Shown in pieces: positions 9,247 through 19,347 of a DNA stretch of 64,000 nucleotides (position 1 is the first letter of the stretch; each line of letters opens with the position of its first letter). Under the pieces are notes generated by a model, which was not told the DNA's origin, did not search any database, and saw only the letters and a list, made by a program, of their open reading frames with translations. This DNA comes from Lachnospiraceae bacterium (GTDB lineage Bacteria > Bacillota > Clostridia > Lachnospirales > Lachnospiraceae), in contig JAAWJI010000006.1 of the NCBI GenBank assembly GCA_022796795.1, forward strand, positions 51,186-115,185. Direction: 5' to 3'. The position numbers and the translations under genes are program-made.

Positions 9247-10071
9247 TCAATCGGCAGAAGAAGATTTTCTATTCTTACTGTTCCCCTCGCTTTTCAGCTT
9301 AAAATACACCAGCTGCACATGGCGAATACCTGAATGAGTCCGCTTCACCTCAAAAATGTCCAGCGATTCAATGAATGGGGTAAATTTCGTATATCCAAAA
9401 TTCCGCACATCAAAGTCCGGGAACCGCTTATCCAGCTGATTGCGAAGCTCCGAGGAAAAAATCCAGCCCTCGTCATCGGAGCATTCCATGGCAATGGAAC
9501 GGATGGCCTTTTTCAGCATTTTCAGGCTGGTTCTTGGCTCCATTTCCCGGGTCTGTGCCTTTTTCACACTCTTATTCTTCTCCTTTTCCTCCCGTACATC
9601 TTTGCTCTCTTCTTTATTCTCCTCCTTCTGCTGACTGGAAAACAGGATATCCAAATACCGGAAACGATTGCAGGCCGCAATAAAGGGCTTAGGCGTTTTG
9701 CTTTCTCCCATACCAGTCACATCCATTCCAGACTCCCGGAGCCGGGCCGCCAGCCGGGTAAAATCGCTGTCCGAAGATACCAGGCAGAAGCCATCCACAG
9801 CCCCGGAATACAAAATATCCATAGCGTCTATAATCATGGCTGAATCCGTAGAGCTCTTTCCCGTGGTGTATCCGTATTGCTGCATGGGAATGATGGAGTT
9901 GTCCAGGAGCACATTCTTCCAGGAATTCAGCTGGGGATTTGTCCAGTCCCCATAAATCCGCTTGTAGGTAGCCACTCCTGTTTTCGCCGCCTCATCCAAA
10001 ATCACCTTAATGTATTTTTCTGAAATGTTATCTGCATCAATCAGTATGGCAAGTCTTAATTCTCGTTCCAT
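9247..10071 (-). CDS. NYN-domain nuclease-like protein with C-terminal OST-HTH/LOTUS domain
   Basis: The first 140 residues form a NYN (LabA/PIN-like) domain. Its acidic residues sit in the motifs LAILIDADN, STDSAMIIDAMD and LVSSDSDFTRLA, the expected metal-binding set of a putative RNase. A Lys/Glu-rich linker (about 150-185) follows. The C-terminal 80 residues resemble an OST-HTH/LOTUS domain, thought to bind RNA. The combination is widespread in bacteria, but its substrates are unknown. It is the last intact gene before the degraded region that borders the polysaccharide locus. Confidence 0.85.
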   Translation of the reverse strand: MERELRLAILIDADNISEKYIKVILDEAAKTGVATYKRIYGDWTNPQLNSWKNVLLDNSIIPMQQYGYTTGKSSTDSAMIIDAMDILYSGAVDGFCLVSSDSDFTRLAARLRESGMDVTGMGESKTPKPFIAACNRFRYLDILFSSQQKEENKEESKDVREEKEKNKSVKKAQTREMEPRTSLKMLKKAIRSIAMECSDDEGWIFSSELRNQLDKRFPDFDVRNFGYTKFTPFIESLDIFEVKRTHSGIRHVQLVYFKLKSEGNSKNRKSSSAD

Positions 10072-10086
10072 TTATTCACCACTTTC

Positions 10087-10500
10087 CTAAGATTTCCTTT
10101 TTATTGTAAGGGTTATGGGCTGGAAATTCAAGACTAAAAGTAAGGGATTGAAGAATATCCCCGCAAAAATGACAGTTCCACAATACACCACCTGCTGTTT
10201 TCCCTGCTCTTCCTCCCGCTCAAAGAAAAACCGCATAATCCTGGTCCAGATATCCAGAAAGAAAAAGAGTAGAACAAAGTGGCGTAGGTGATATTCACAT
10301 CATACAAGCCATAGGCCTTCAGCGGCAGATATTTCGTGTGAAACCAGCTTGGAGCCAATGGTTCCAAAAAGATAGACAAGGATTCCATGAACCTATAGAA
10401 GGCTCAGCAGGATATTGTGTGTCTCCAGCCCGGACCAGTTGGGAATGGCATGCATAAAATCAGAACCGATCCCCGTCAAAGGCTTTTCAAGCCAGGTATT
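10087..10500 (-). pseudogene. Remnant of an O-antigen polymerase/ligase-like (Wzy) membrane protein
   Basis: The minus strand around 10400-10500 encodes, in one frame, TWLEKPLTGIGSDFMHAIPN followed shortly by HNILLSLL. This is the GIG...HN pattern of the Wzy_C/O-antigen ligase domain. The frame then meets a TAG, and after further damage a hydrophobic C-terminus continues in the same or a shifted frame to a stop at 10087 (segments RIMRFFFEREEEQGKQQV and FFNPLLLVLNF). No single frame spans the region, so it is a dead gene. It probably belonged to an earlier version of the neighbouring polysaccharide locus. Confidence 0.55.
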
Positions 10501-10504
10501 CTAG

Positions 10505-11400
10505 AATTCAATCCATCAAATGTGTGCGCAATGGCTCAGAAAGCACTGCGACAAAAAAATTTCACAAAAAAGGATATCATGTAACGGAAGCGACTGTGAT
10601 TACAGATAGCAGCCATCCCATCAGTATCTTTTTAGAGATTCATTCTTCAAAAGAGAAAGGCTTTACTTCTATCAACGATATCACTTTTTCTGCCATGGAA
10701 CGTGCAGCCGCTTTATTCAAAAAAGCCACGTTTGTCATGGATCGTGGTTATGATGATAACAAGATGTTTCTGAAGCTGGATTCTATGGGGCAGGATTATG
10801 TGATACGTATGACTGCAAGGCGTAAGCTGCTGTACCACAATAAGTGAATATTTGCTGCTGAACTGCGTAACCTCTGGAAAGGCAAGGTAAAACTGCCTCT
10901 GTTTTATTATGAAAAATGCATGATACCTAACTTTCTCATATAAAAGTACAGATAACTGCTTCCGGGAAAGATGTTTATCCCGTCCTCGTATAGCATTACG
11001 GAACACCCCCATGATGCTTGTGACAAACGGGGAAATCAAAAGATGATGTGATAAAGACTGCTAAACTTTACTTTTTAAAGAGAAAATCGAAGAATACTTC
11101 CGCTGTAAAAGGCAAATGTTCCAGTTTGAAAACTTTCGGGTGCGGAAACTGAAAGCAATCAATGCATTAAATTTTTATATCGCCCTGTATGGCATTTCTA
11201 GGTCATATTCCTATGAAATCGGAAACGAATGCACTGAAAGCAGCAATCATACAGACCGCAGATCCGGTCAAAGAAAAAAATAGCATTCTGCTATTACCGA
11301 CTAGCAAAAGGTATCTCTGGCATATTTTCGTATGCAAAAGAAGGCATCAGGCTCTGGTTCTGGGCAAAGCGCCCTGCATACCGTCAACTTTGCCTTAAGC
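10505..11400 (+). pseudogene. Degraded IS4-like DDE transposase
   Basis: A 107-codon open piece (10524-10847) contains FVMDRGYDDNKMF, the second catalytic Asp region of DDE transposases. Further pieces follow in other frames: ITASGKDVYPVLV near 10950, DDVIKTAKLYFLKRK near 11050, and EEYFRCKRQMFQFENFRVRK near 11090-11150 with the catalytic Glu. The end, YRLAKGISGIFSYAKEGI, lies near 11290-11350. At least four frameshifts or stops separate the pieces. I saw no clear terminal inverted repeats, and the family assignment is approximate. Confidence 0.7.
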
Positions 11401-11661
11401 TGGCTGTTTGAATAGATAAATGAACATGTCTCCCGAAGTCCGGTTCCGGCGCGGCTTATGAAAGTGCCTCTATTCATAAAGCTGCCACTCAATAACTTTT
11501 CAAAGATTTGGCAGATTGGGACTTTGGGAGATTATATTCATTTTGAGATTACAGTTTGCGGAAACTCAAGAAACATAAACGAATTAAAAAGCTTATCTTT
11601 CCCTCTGTTTCAATTTATTCATCTTTGGTATTTTTTGTTATTCTACTGCTCTTTATGCTTT

Positions 11662-12729
11662 TTAATAAAACGATTTATACCAAACCGCAAATTTTTCTAA
11701 TCCCTCGCGCAAGCCTATTTCGGGTCTAAAACCAAAATCTCTTTCTAACTCCAGTATATCTGCATACGTAACTTCCACATCTCCAGGCTGCATCTCTACC
11801 AGTTTTTTATGTTTTTCGAAATCATAATCTTCCGGCAACACACCAGCTCTTTTTAGTTCCTCTTGTAGAATTTCTACAAAATCCAATAAATTCTCTGGTC
11901 TGCTGTTCCCTATATTATAAACCTTATATTTTACACCATTTTCATCTGGATTCGGACTTCTCTGCATTACCTTTATTATGCCTGTTATAATATCATCAAT
12001 ATAAGTAAAATCTCTCTTACAATTTCCATAATTAAATATCTGTATTTCTTTTCCCTCCCGCAGGCGGTTTGTAAAACTAAAATAAGCCATGTCAGGTCTT
12101 CCTGCAGGGCCATACACGGTAAAAAAACGTAAGCCGGTAGAAGGTATTCCATACAATTTTGTATACGCATAGGCCATTAATTCGTTAGACTTCTTTGTAG
12201 CCGCATACAAAGATACCGGATTATCTACCCGATCCTCTACAGAATAGGGCACTTTTTGATTGTTGCCATAAACAGAAGAGGAACTTGCATAAATCAAATG
12301 TTCTACTCCTCTTTTTCCCCTTGTATAACTTTGCCTACAGGCTTCCAATATATTATAAAACCCAATCATATTTGATTCTATATATGCATCTGGATTGATA
12401 ATACTATACCTTACCCCTGCCTGGGCTGCTAGATTTACCACAACATCAGGCTCATGCTTATCAAAAATATCATTAATCAATAACTTATCCGCAATATTTC
12501 CCCGAATCAAAAAAAATGTCCCCGAAACCCTTCGGGCAACATCTTCGATCTGTTGTAATCTGTATTCTTTTAAAGTTACATCATAATAATCACTCAGATT
12601 ATCCAAGCCTATAATCCGAATATTCTTCTCCTTACTTAATAATCGCATGACTAGATTGGCTCCTATAAAGCCAGCTGCTCCTGTTACAAAAACTGTCTTC
12701 TCGGATAAGGATACATTTTTTTCTAACAT
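11662..12729 (-). CDS. UDP-glucuronate 4-epimerase-like NAD-dependent epimerase
   Basis: An extended short-chain dehydrogenase of 355 residues. It has the NAD-binding motif VFVTGAAGFIGANL, the catalytic YAATKK (YxxxK), and the family features RFFTVYGPAGRPDMAYF and MQPGDVEVTYAD that characterise UDP-glucuronate 4-epimerases (GAE/LpsL type). It would convert UDP-GlcA to UDP-GalA for the capsule. The gene sits 30 bases after the UDP-glucose dehydrogenase that supplies its substrate. The ATG at 12729 follows AGGTGG. It is the last intact gene of the polysaccharide operon. Confidence 0.85.
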   Translation of the reverse strand: MLEKNVSLSEKTVFVTGAAGFIGANLVMRLLSKEKNIRIIGLDNLSDYYDVTLKEYRLQQIEDVARRVSGTFFLIRGNIADKLLINDIFDKHEPDVVVNLAAQAGVRYSIINPDAYIESNMIGFYNILEACRQSYTRGKRGVEHLIYASSSSVYGNNQKVPYSVEDRVDNPVSLYAATKKSNELMAYAYTKLYGIPSTGLRFFTVYGPAGRPDMAYFSFTNRLREGKEIQIFNYGNCKRDFTYIDDIITGIIKVMQRSPNPDENGVKYKVYNIGNSRPENLLDFVEILQEELKRAGVLPEDYDFEKHKKLVEMQPGDVEVTYADILELERDFGFRPEIGLREGLEKFAVWYKSFY

Positions 12730-12758
12730 ACTCAATCCACCTTTTTCCTAAATGCTAT

Positions 12759-14072
12759 CTATTTTCTTCCAATACTATAGTACTCTACTTTTGCCTTCTT
12801 CATCTCTAGTGGATTATAAAGGTTCCTTCCATCATAGACCAATGGAGTATGCATAAGTTGTTTAAAAATATCCGGTTTTAACTCCTTAATCTCTTTCCAC
12901 TCTGTAAATATGAAACAAAGATGGGATCCTTGCAGCGCCTCTTTTGGTCCAGAAGCATATGTGATTCTTCCATTTCTACTTTTACCCTCTGGATAATACC
13001 TTTGGAAATTTTTCATACCTACTGGATCAAAGGCCACAATTTCTGCTCCTGCGTCCAGTAAAAGAGGAACATTGTCTAAAGATGGAGCCTCTCTCAAATC
13101 GTCCGTTCCAGCTTTAAAAGTTAATCCCAACACCGCAATCCGTAAATTATGGAAGGTTATCATACGCTCAGACGCCTTTTGAAATAGCCTGGTCTTTTGT
13201 CCTTTATTTACCTCCACCGCTGCTTCTACAGTTTTTAAATGATATCCATGCTGTTCTGCCAAATATTTCAATGCTTTTGTGTCTTTTGGAAAGCAAGATC
13301 CACCATAACCAATTCCGGCATTTAAGAATTGGTCGCCGATACGCCGATCATAAGACATCCCTCTTGCTACATCCTCAATGTCAGCTCCTACCAATTCACA
13401 AAGATTTGCAATGTCATTCATGTAAGAAATCTTCAACGCCAGGAAATCATTGGACGCGTACTTAATCATTTCTGCAGAGCGGCGACTTACAGAAACAATA
13501 GGAAGTTGGAAATTCTGATAGACCTCCTGCAATCGTTCTTCTGCCCACCTGGATTCGGTACCAATAATGATTCTGGACGCATGCAAGGTATCATGAACTG
13601 CAGTTCCCTGAGCCAAAAATTCCGGGTTAGATGCAACCTCTACCCTTATATCGTGAATCAAAAAGTCCTTAATAAATTGTTCTACTTTATCATTGGTTCC
13701 TACCGGAACTGTAGATTTTACCACCACTAAACAATCTTTTTCTATTGTTTCTGCAATCTGTCGGGAAACTGCCGCTATATATGAAAGATTTGCCGAACCA
13801 TCTGATTGCTCTGGAGTTCCTACTCCTATAAAAATAATATCTGCATCTTTGTATGCAGATTTGTAATCTGTTGTATAGTGTAAATTACCTGTAGCATAAT
13901 TTTTCTGCATCAGTTTCTCCAAATCCTGTTCGTAAATAGGAGAAACACCTGATTTCATTAAATTTATTTTATTTTCATCTACATCTACACATGTAACATC
14001 ATGCCCTTTTTCCGCAAAACAAACGCCGGCTACCAAGCCGACGTAACCAGTTCCTGCTACTGAAATTTTCAA
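12759..14072 (-). CDS. ugd: UDP-glucose 6-dehydrogenase
   Basis: This enzyme oxidises UDP-glucose to UDP-glucuronate with two NAD. It begins KISVAGTGYVGLVAGVCFA (Rossmann fold). The catalytic Cys lies in GIGYGGSCFPKDTKAL (about residue 260), and GLTFKAGTDDLREAPS marks the C-terminal domain. About 437 residues is normal. A GTG at 14087 has no ribosome-binding site. The TTG at 14072 has GTGAGG at a proper distance and gives the canonical N-terminus, so it is preferred. Together with the next gene it provides UDP-GlcA and UDP-GalA. Confidence 0.92.
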   Translation of the reverse strand: MKISVAGTGYVGLVAGVCFAEKGHDVTCVDVDENKINLMKSGVSPIYEQDLEKLMQKNYATGNLHYTTDYKSAYKDADIIFIGVGTPEQSDGSANLSYIAAVSRQIAETIEKDCLVVVKSTVPVGTNDKVEQFIKDFLIHDIRVEVASNPEFLAQGTAVHDTLHASRIIIGTESRWAEERLQEVYQNFQLPIVSVSRRSAEMIKYASNDFLALKISYMNDIANLCELVGADIEDVARGMSYDRRIGDQFLNAGIGYGGSCFPKDTKALKYLAEQHGYHLKTVEAAVEVNKGQKTRLFQKASERMITFHNLRIAVLGLTFKAGTDDLREAPSLDNVPLLLDAGAEIVAFDPVGMKNFQRYYPEGKSRNGRITYASGPKEALQGSHLCFIFTEWKEIKELKPDIFKQLMHTPLVYDGRNLYNPLEMKKAKVEYYSIGRK

Positions 14073-14249
14073 TTTTTTATCCCTCACTTATATAACTATT
14101 GTATCTCTAGTAATAGCGTACTCTCTGCTCCACTTCGTATATCTGCATGAATACAGATTGAAGTACGAAGTTCTCTTTTTTTGTTTTGTCTCTCACAAAC
14201 GCAGCCATTTTAAGAACTACCTTGTTGGTTACCTGTTGAATACTTGCCG

Positions 14250-14846
14250 TTATATCCATTTCATGCTGTGTAATAGGGCTTTCTGGCTTCCTAGATTTTT
14301 TCTAAATAAATTCTCAAACTCTTTATTAATTGTTTCCAAAGAATGTGTGTACTGAAAATACTTTTGCTTTAACACTACTGTACCGTCTTCATGGACATAA
14401 ATCAACTTTCCTTTTATCAAGCCCGAAAATATAGGACTCCCATAAGGGGCCAGCCCCACTAATTTGTACTCCCTACTATTTATTTTTGAAGTCTGTGTAG
14501 AATGTAAATGCAGAATACAACAATCCCAAAGAGTTTGGATATATTTTGGCATAGACTTTAGAAAACTCATAAATCCTTTGGGACTCATTAAGTGAGCCAT
14601 TCCCAGAATTCTTTCACACTTGATAATGGAATCCTCATAAAAAATAATGGAATCTGCCTGATCTAATATAATATTCACTTCATATAGACAATATTCGATA
14701 GCATGATGTGGAAAAGAATGATCCCCTTTAATTCTTGTGAATCGCTCCTCCTGAGCCTCTGCTACAATCTATCCACCCACCATAATTGCCGATGCAGAAT
14801 CATGATAATAAGCTGAGATTCCAAGAATTACTATTTGCTTCTTCAT
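14250..14846 (-). pseudogene. Carbamoyltransferase (NodU/CmcH family) fragment with internal stop
   Basis: From an ATG at 14846 the frame encodes KKQIVILGISAYYHDSASAI, the typical start of NodU-type carbamoyltransferases. It is broken by an in-frame TAG at 14769-14771 (codon 26). The same frame continues with IVAEAQEERFTRIKGDHSFP and reaches KLVGLAPYGSP, another family hallmark. It ends at 14250 after about 198 codons, whereas family members have about 550-600. Both the stop and the missing C-terminal two thirds argue for a dead gene. When intact it would have carbamoylated a capsule sugar. Confidence 0.85.
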
Positions 14847-14865
14847 CTTTTTCCTCCATACATAA

Positions 14866-16305
14866 TCATCTTTTTATTTTGTATACTACTTTTGCAAATA
14901 TTTCTCGCCACTCTCTAAATAGCAATAGGGATGCAAAATATATGAGAACGCAGCCTAGAATACTAAAACATGTCCATATGGTTCCCTGATCAATCTTTTT
15001 CATAAAAATAGAGAATATTCCCATTACGCCAGAACAAATGAAAGGTTTTGCAATATTTTTATACATTTTCCCCACACAAAATCCAAGTCTCTTTTTCATA
15101 AAAAAGGAGTGTTCTATTGCCATAAAAATAACTGCAGATAAAGTTGTTATGGATAAGAGTTGGAACGACTGTCTTGCAGCAAATGTATACATCGGTATCA
15201 TATATATCAGATACAGAATTTGTAAAATAGCCGACAGTTTCACTACCCCTTTTGCACGATAAACTTCACTGCATATATAGGAAAAAGAAATATTGATTAC
15301 CATCGCCAGCGTCCATATACCAAAAAAAACACTCCCATCAAGCCATTGATCACCTAATAAAATTCTAATAGCAAAATCTTTGTATAACATTGCGCCAATT
15401 CCCAGAGGCACTGCAAAAACAGCTATATACTTCTGAAAATTACAGACCAATCCCTCAAATTTTTCAGAATTATTTTGTTCTATGGAAATAGCGCTAAACA
15501 TTACTGGATATATTGTTAATTGTACAACTATAAATAGGGATGTCACGGTATTTTGAATGTTCCTATAAAGTCCTAAGTAATAAGCTGCCAAAATATTTCC
15601 TATGATGAAAACATCTGCCTGGGATGAAAACCATATCACAACTTTTTCAAATAATGTCCAAATAGTATAGTGAAACATCTTTTTTAAAATAGAAAAAGAA
15701 AAAAACACATGCGGTTTCCATTTTGATTTAGCCGTCAAAAAAACTGCCTGAAGGAAATACTTTGACAAGTTTCCACAAACTAACGCCCAATAAGAATATC
15801 CCATATAGGCCATGGGAATCGTTATAAAAAATGGAATAAATGCTCCCATTATATTCAAGTAAAAAAGCTGTTTAAACTCAAAATTTTTCTTGTAATATCC
15901 CTCCTGGATAGCTGAAAAGGATGTTAAAGGAAGGGATAATGCTGAGATTACTAAAACATTTTCATATCCAGTGCATCCAACAAATGCGGCAAGCTTTTCA
16001 CTACCTAATGCAATAGAAATAAATAAAAATATTGCAAGCAACAAATTTGTCCAAAATGCGACATTTAAATACTCCTCTATTTTTTCATTTATATCAAATT
16101 GATGCTGTATTAAATATTTCTGAAACCCTGCCTCTGTAAACATATCAGCAAATGAAACTACCATATTAACCGTGGCTATGATACCAAAAACTTCTGGCGA
16201 TAATAGCCTTGCTAATACCATATTACTAATAGGTACAAATGACTTTGTGAGAATTGTTGTTAATGTTGTCCATTTAACAGAGTCAAGGATCTGATTTGAA
16301 GCCAT
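14866..16305 (-). CDS. wzx: Polysaccharide flippase (Wzx/MATE-like)
   Basis: A multi-pass membrane protein of about 479 residues with 12-14 hydrophobic segments. The N-terminal pattern SVKWTTLTTILTKSFVPI and VLARLLSPEVFGIIATVNM is typical of WzxC-like lipid-linked oligosaccharide flippases. It should turn undecaprenyl-linked repeat units to the outside. The ATG at 16305 has GGAGAG upstream. A start at 16332 would overlap the preceding asnB stop and lacks a ribosome-binding site. The base composition is clearly AT-richer than the flanking chromosome. Confidence 0.85.
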   Translation of the reverse strand: MASNQILDSVKWTTLTTILTKSFVPISNMVLARLLSPEVFGIIATVNMVVSFADMFTEAGFQKYLIQHQFDINEKIEEYLNVAFWTNLLLAIFLFISIALGSEKLAAFVGCTGYENVLVISALSLPLTSFSAIQEGYYKKNFEFKQLFYLNIMGAFIPFFITIPMAYMGYSYWALVCGNLSKYFLQAVFLTAKSKWKPHVFFSFSILKKMFHYTIWTLFEKVVIWFSSQADVFIIGNILAAYYLGLYRNIQNTVTSLFIVVQLTIYPVMFSAISIEQNNSEKFEGLVCNFQKYIAVFAVPLGIGAMLYKDFAIRILLGDQWLDGSVFFGIWTLAMVINISFSYICSEVYRAKGVVKLSAILQILYLIYMIPMYTFAARQSFQLLSITTLSAVIFMAIEHSFFMKKRLGFCVGKMYKNIAKPFICSGVMGIFSIFMKKIDQGTIWTCFSILGCVLIYFASLLLFREWREIFAKVVYKIKR

Positions 16306-16324
16306 AGTAAACTCTCCATCGAAA

Positions 16325-18199
16325 CTAATCATTCATATACATCTCATACCAATTTTGAAACACCAACAAAGTCCATAATTCTCTGGAATTGGCAATACTA
16401 TTTCGATTCTTAAAATCATATATCATGCTTTTAATCACTTTATCGTTAAATATTCCTTGTTTTCTGATATACGCTTCATCAAAAAGTCCTTTCGTAAAGT
16501 TATCAAAATCGTCATACATCCATTCTCTGGTTGGAACTGAAAATCCTTGTTTAGGTCTGTCTAACAGTTTTTTGTCCACAAAGCTGTATGACAAATCTTT
16601 TAATATTCTTTTACTAATGTTATTGCGATACTTATATTCCAACGGAAGCGACAATGCAAATTCAACAACACGATAATCCAAAAAAGGAGATCTTGTCTCC
16701 AATGATACTGACATAGACGCTCGATCCACTTTCGTTAATATATCATCTGGAAGATAAGTCACCATATCCTTAAGCATATACTTCATTTGCGGCTCATTGG
16801 CAAAGGTCGTGGCCTCATAATACTTATCATAGCTAATACTTGGATCTGAAATTAGAATATTTTTATGCATATCCTGATAAGTATAGAAATTGGCATGTAT
16901 AATATCTTCCACACCCGTTAAATGGAACAATTTAACAAATTTTCTTTTTCCCATTCTGACAAATAGATTTTTAATTGGAAATACATGGTTCATTGTACAC
17001 AGTGTTTTGCTGATTATCTTAAATCTTTCCAATTTATGATACTCATTATAACTGCTATAGCCGCAAAACAATTCATCACCAGCATCTCCAGACAATGCTA
17101 CTGTAACATATTCTTTTGCTATTTTGCTCAATAGCATGGTGGCTATTTGCGAATGATCTGCCATAGGCTCATCAAAATATAAAGAAATTTCATTTATATA
17201 TCTCTTTGCCTCATGAATGGATAAGTATTTACAATAATGCTCTGTTCCCAGATATTTTGCCACTTCTGCAGCATATTCAGCCTCATCGTATTGGCTTTCC
17301 TGAAAGCCAATGGTAAAAGTTTTAATTTTTTTATCGGAAAGTTCTTTCATCAAGGATACAATCAGAGAAGAATCATAGCCCCCACTCAGGAAGCCACCCA
17401 ACGGAACATCGCTAATCATGCGAAGTTTTGTTGCATCCAACAAAAGCTCTTTCAATTCAGAGATTGCCTGCTGATAATCTCCCTCAAAAAAAGAAACTCT
17501 ATGTGTCAGAGTTTCTTTGATGCTCCAATATTCTTTAACCTCTATCAAACCGTTGGACATTCTTAAATAGTGCCCTGGTTCAAGTTTAAACACCTTTTCA
17601 AATATGCTATATGGACCTGTAATATATTGATGATATAAAAATAGCCCTAATGCTTCCATATTTATATTTTTCGAAAAATATGGATACTTCATAATAGGCT
17701 TTAGCTCAGAAGAAAATACTATATTATTTTTCTCATCCAAATAATAGTATAAGGGTTTAACACCCATTCTGTCCCGAACTAAATAAAACTCATCCGTTCT
17801 CTTATCATACAGCGCAAAAGCAAACATGCCGTTCATTTTTTCCACACAGTGTATTCCCCATTCCTGGTAAGCATATATGATAACCTCTGTGTCGCAATTA
17901 GAACAAAATACATATCCTACTTTAATAAGTTCTGAACGTATCTCCTGAAAATTGTATATCTCTCCGTTGTATGAAAGTACTATATTACCATCTGAACTTA
18001 ACATAGGTTGGTGACCTAATGCTGATAAGTCAATAATAGATAACCTTTTATGAGAAAATCCCAGCTGCCTCCCATATGGAAGATTACACATATAATACCC
18101 TTCATCATTGGGCCCTCTATAATGAATTGTTTGATTCATATCTCTCAAACTATTTTCCCCCACAATTCTGTTGTGGATAAATCCGCAAATGCCGCACAT
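16325..18199 (-). CDS. asnB: Asparagine synthase-like glutamine amidotransferase (first copy)
   Basis: A 624-residue two-domain enzyme. The N-terminal class II glutaminase has Cys2 (MCGICGF) and the motifs RGPNDEGYY and LSYNGEIYN. The synthetase domain has the ATP pyrophosphatase loop GGFLSGGYDSSLI and the later SGDAGDELFCGY. AsnB-like enzymes inside polysaccharide loci such as wbpS are known to amidate uronic acid carboxylates. With UDP-GlcA, UDP-GalA and HexNAcA genes nearby, that role is more likely than asparagine supply, but it is inferred. A second copy lies 6 kb away, with similar length and motifs. Confidence 0.85.
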   Translation of the reverse strand: MCGICGFIHNRIVGENSLRDMNQTIHYRGPNDEGYYMCNLPYGRQLGFSHKRLSIIDLSALGHQPMLSSDGNIVLSYNGEIYNFQEIRSELIKVGYVFCSNCDTEVIIYAYQEWGIHCVEKMNGMFAFALYDKRTDEFYLVRDRMGVKPLYYYLDEKNNIVFSSELKPIMKYPYFSKNINMEALGLFLYHQYITGPYSIFEKVFKLEPGHYLRMSNGLIEVKEYWSIKETLTHRVSFFEGDYQQAISELKELLLDATKLRMISDVPLGGFLSGGYDSSLIVSLMKELSDKKIKTFTIGFQESQYDEAEYAAEVAKYLGTEHYCKYLSIHEAKRYINEISLYFDEPMADHSQIATMLLSKIAKEYVTVALSGDAGDELFCGYSSYNEYHKLERFKIISKTLCTMNHVFPIKNLFVRMGKRKFVKLFHLTGVEDIIHANFYTYQDMHKNILISDPSISYDKYYEATTFANEPQMKYMLKDMVTYLPDDILTKVDRASMSVSLETRSPFLDYRVVEFALSLPLEYKYRNNISKRILKDLSYSFVDKKLLDRPKQGFSVPTREWMYDDFDNFTKGLFDEAYIRKQGIFNDKVIKSMIYDFKNRNSIANSRELWTLLVFQNWYEMYMND

Positions 18200-18219
18200 T
18201 TAATTTTCCTCACTACATA

Positions 18220-19347
18220 TCAAAAATTTATAACACTTATATATGGAAACATAATCTCTCCATTAATATACATATAATTTACTATGTAGTAACCGCAGCA
18301 TACTATCATAATAAATGTTGAAAAAACAAATTTTATCTTTCCTTTTGTTTCATTTCTGATAATAGAAAAGATCACACAAATTAAAACAATCGGATAATAC
18401 ATTAATCTCATTAAAAAATAAGAGTAATATCCTGCGATTCTGCAAGGTATCGCTAAACATAAACAAACGATTAAAGCTCTTATTCTTTTATCTTTTATAT
18501 ATTGATGAAAAAAAATGAGAGGAATTATTACTGGCAAAACCTGTACTAGAAAACCTAATCCGCTTCCCGAAAAAGAACTGTTTGCTGTTTTTAAATATAC
18601 ATCATACTTTGAAGGTAAAAAGCTGCTTGCTATCTTCATCATTAGCGAAATAAAAAAAGGCGAAACTAAAATAAGTGTAAGTAAAAATTTTTCTTTTATC
18701 CCTTTAAAGTGTTCTTTTTTATCCATGATATCTATGATAAAAATAAAAGAAAAACTAACCAGTGCTGTAAAATGGTATAAGCTTGCTATTATAATCCAAA
18801 ATACAGCCATACCTCTTCGTCTTTCTAACAAATATGTTACTGCGTATAGTACTATAGTTACCGCTACTAATTGTCTCATTTGGTTCAACATTTGCATACC
18901 CAAAAAACTATAATATATAAAAAAGGAAAATGGCATTGAAGCCCTATCTTTCAATTTATCTAATGACAAAAATAAAAAGAGTAGTGTAATAAATGAATTT
19001 ATCGTTAGAAAAGGAGTCGGGTTATCAATCCATATCAGATGACATAAAAACTTAATTATAAAAAAGAGTATTTCTGTTTTTGCAGCATTAAAAAACCCTT
19101 GAGACTCTATAACATTATCTATGTCTAAATATCCTCTCCAATAATTTATGGTGTCAACTCCCACAATACTTTGCCTGCTACCAATAAAAACAGCCGGAAG
19201 TATAATTATGAAAAAACCAAAAATATTTTTTTTAATATATCCTTTTCTATTGGAACAGTTTTGATACACATATGCAACAAATATAGATATTGAGGCGACA
19301 CACCAATAGAAAAATGCAGTTGGAATATTTTCAATTATTCTGGTCAT
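18220..19347 (-). CDS. EpsG/Wzy-like polysaccharide polymerase, membrane
   Basis: A polytopic protein of about 375 residues with ten or more hydrophobic segments. The stretches VGSRQSIVGVDTINYWRGY near residue 55 and MLNQMRQLVAVTIVLYAVTY near residue 155 are typical of the EpsG family. These proteins fill the Wzy repeat-unit polymerase slot in Gram-positive capsule loci. The ATG at 19347 follows GAGG and overlaps the upstream glycosyltransferase by 17 bases. The G+C content is very low. Confidence 0.8.
   Translation of the reverse strand: MTRIIENIPTAFFYWCVASISIFVAYVYQNCSNRKGYIKKNIFGFFIIILPAVFIGSRQSIVGVDTINYWRGYLDIDNVIESQGFFNAAKTEILFFIIKFLCHLIWIDNPTPFLTINSFITLLFLFLSLDKLKDRASMPFSFFIYYSFLGMQMLNQMRQLVAVTIVLYAVTYLLERRRGMAVFWIIIASLYHFTALVSFSFIFIIDIMDKKEHFKGIKEKFLLTLILVSPFFISLMMKIASSFLPSKYDVYLKTANSSFSGSGLGFLVQVLPVIIPLIFFHQYIKDKRIRALIVCLCLAIPCRIAGYYSYFLMRLMYYPIVLICVIFSIIRNETKGKIKFVFSTFIMIVCCGYYIVNYMYINGEIMFPYISVINF

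Noticed and set aside
14769..14771. In-frame TAG in the carbamoyltransferase as a recoded codon (e.g. pyrrolysine)
   Set aside because: The gene also lacks its C-terminal two thirds, no recoding machinery is in view, and position 26 is not a known recoded site. Decay is simpler.
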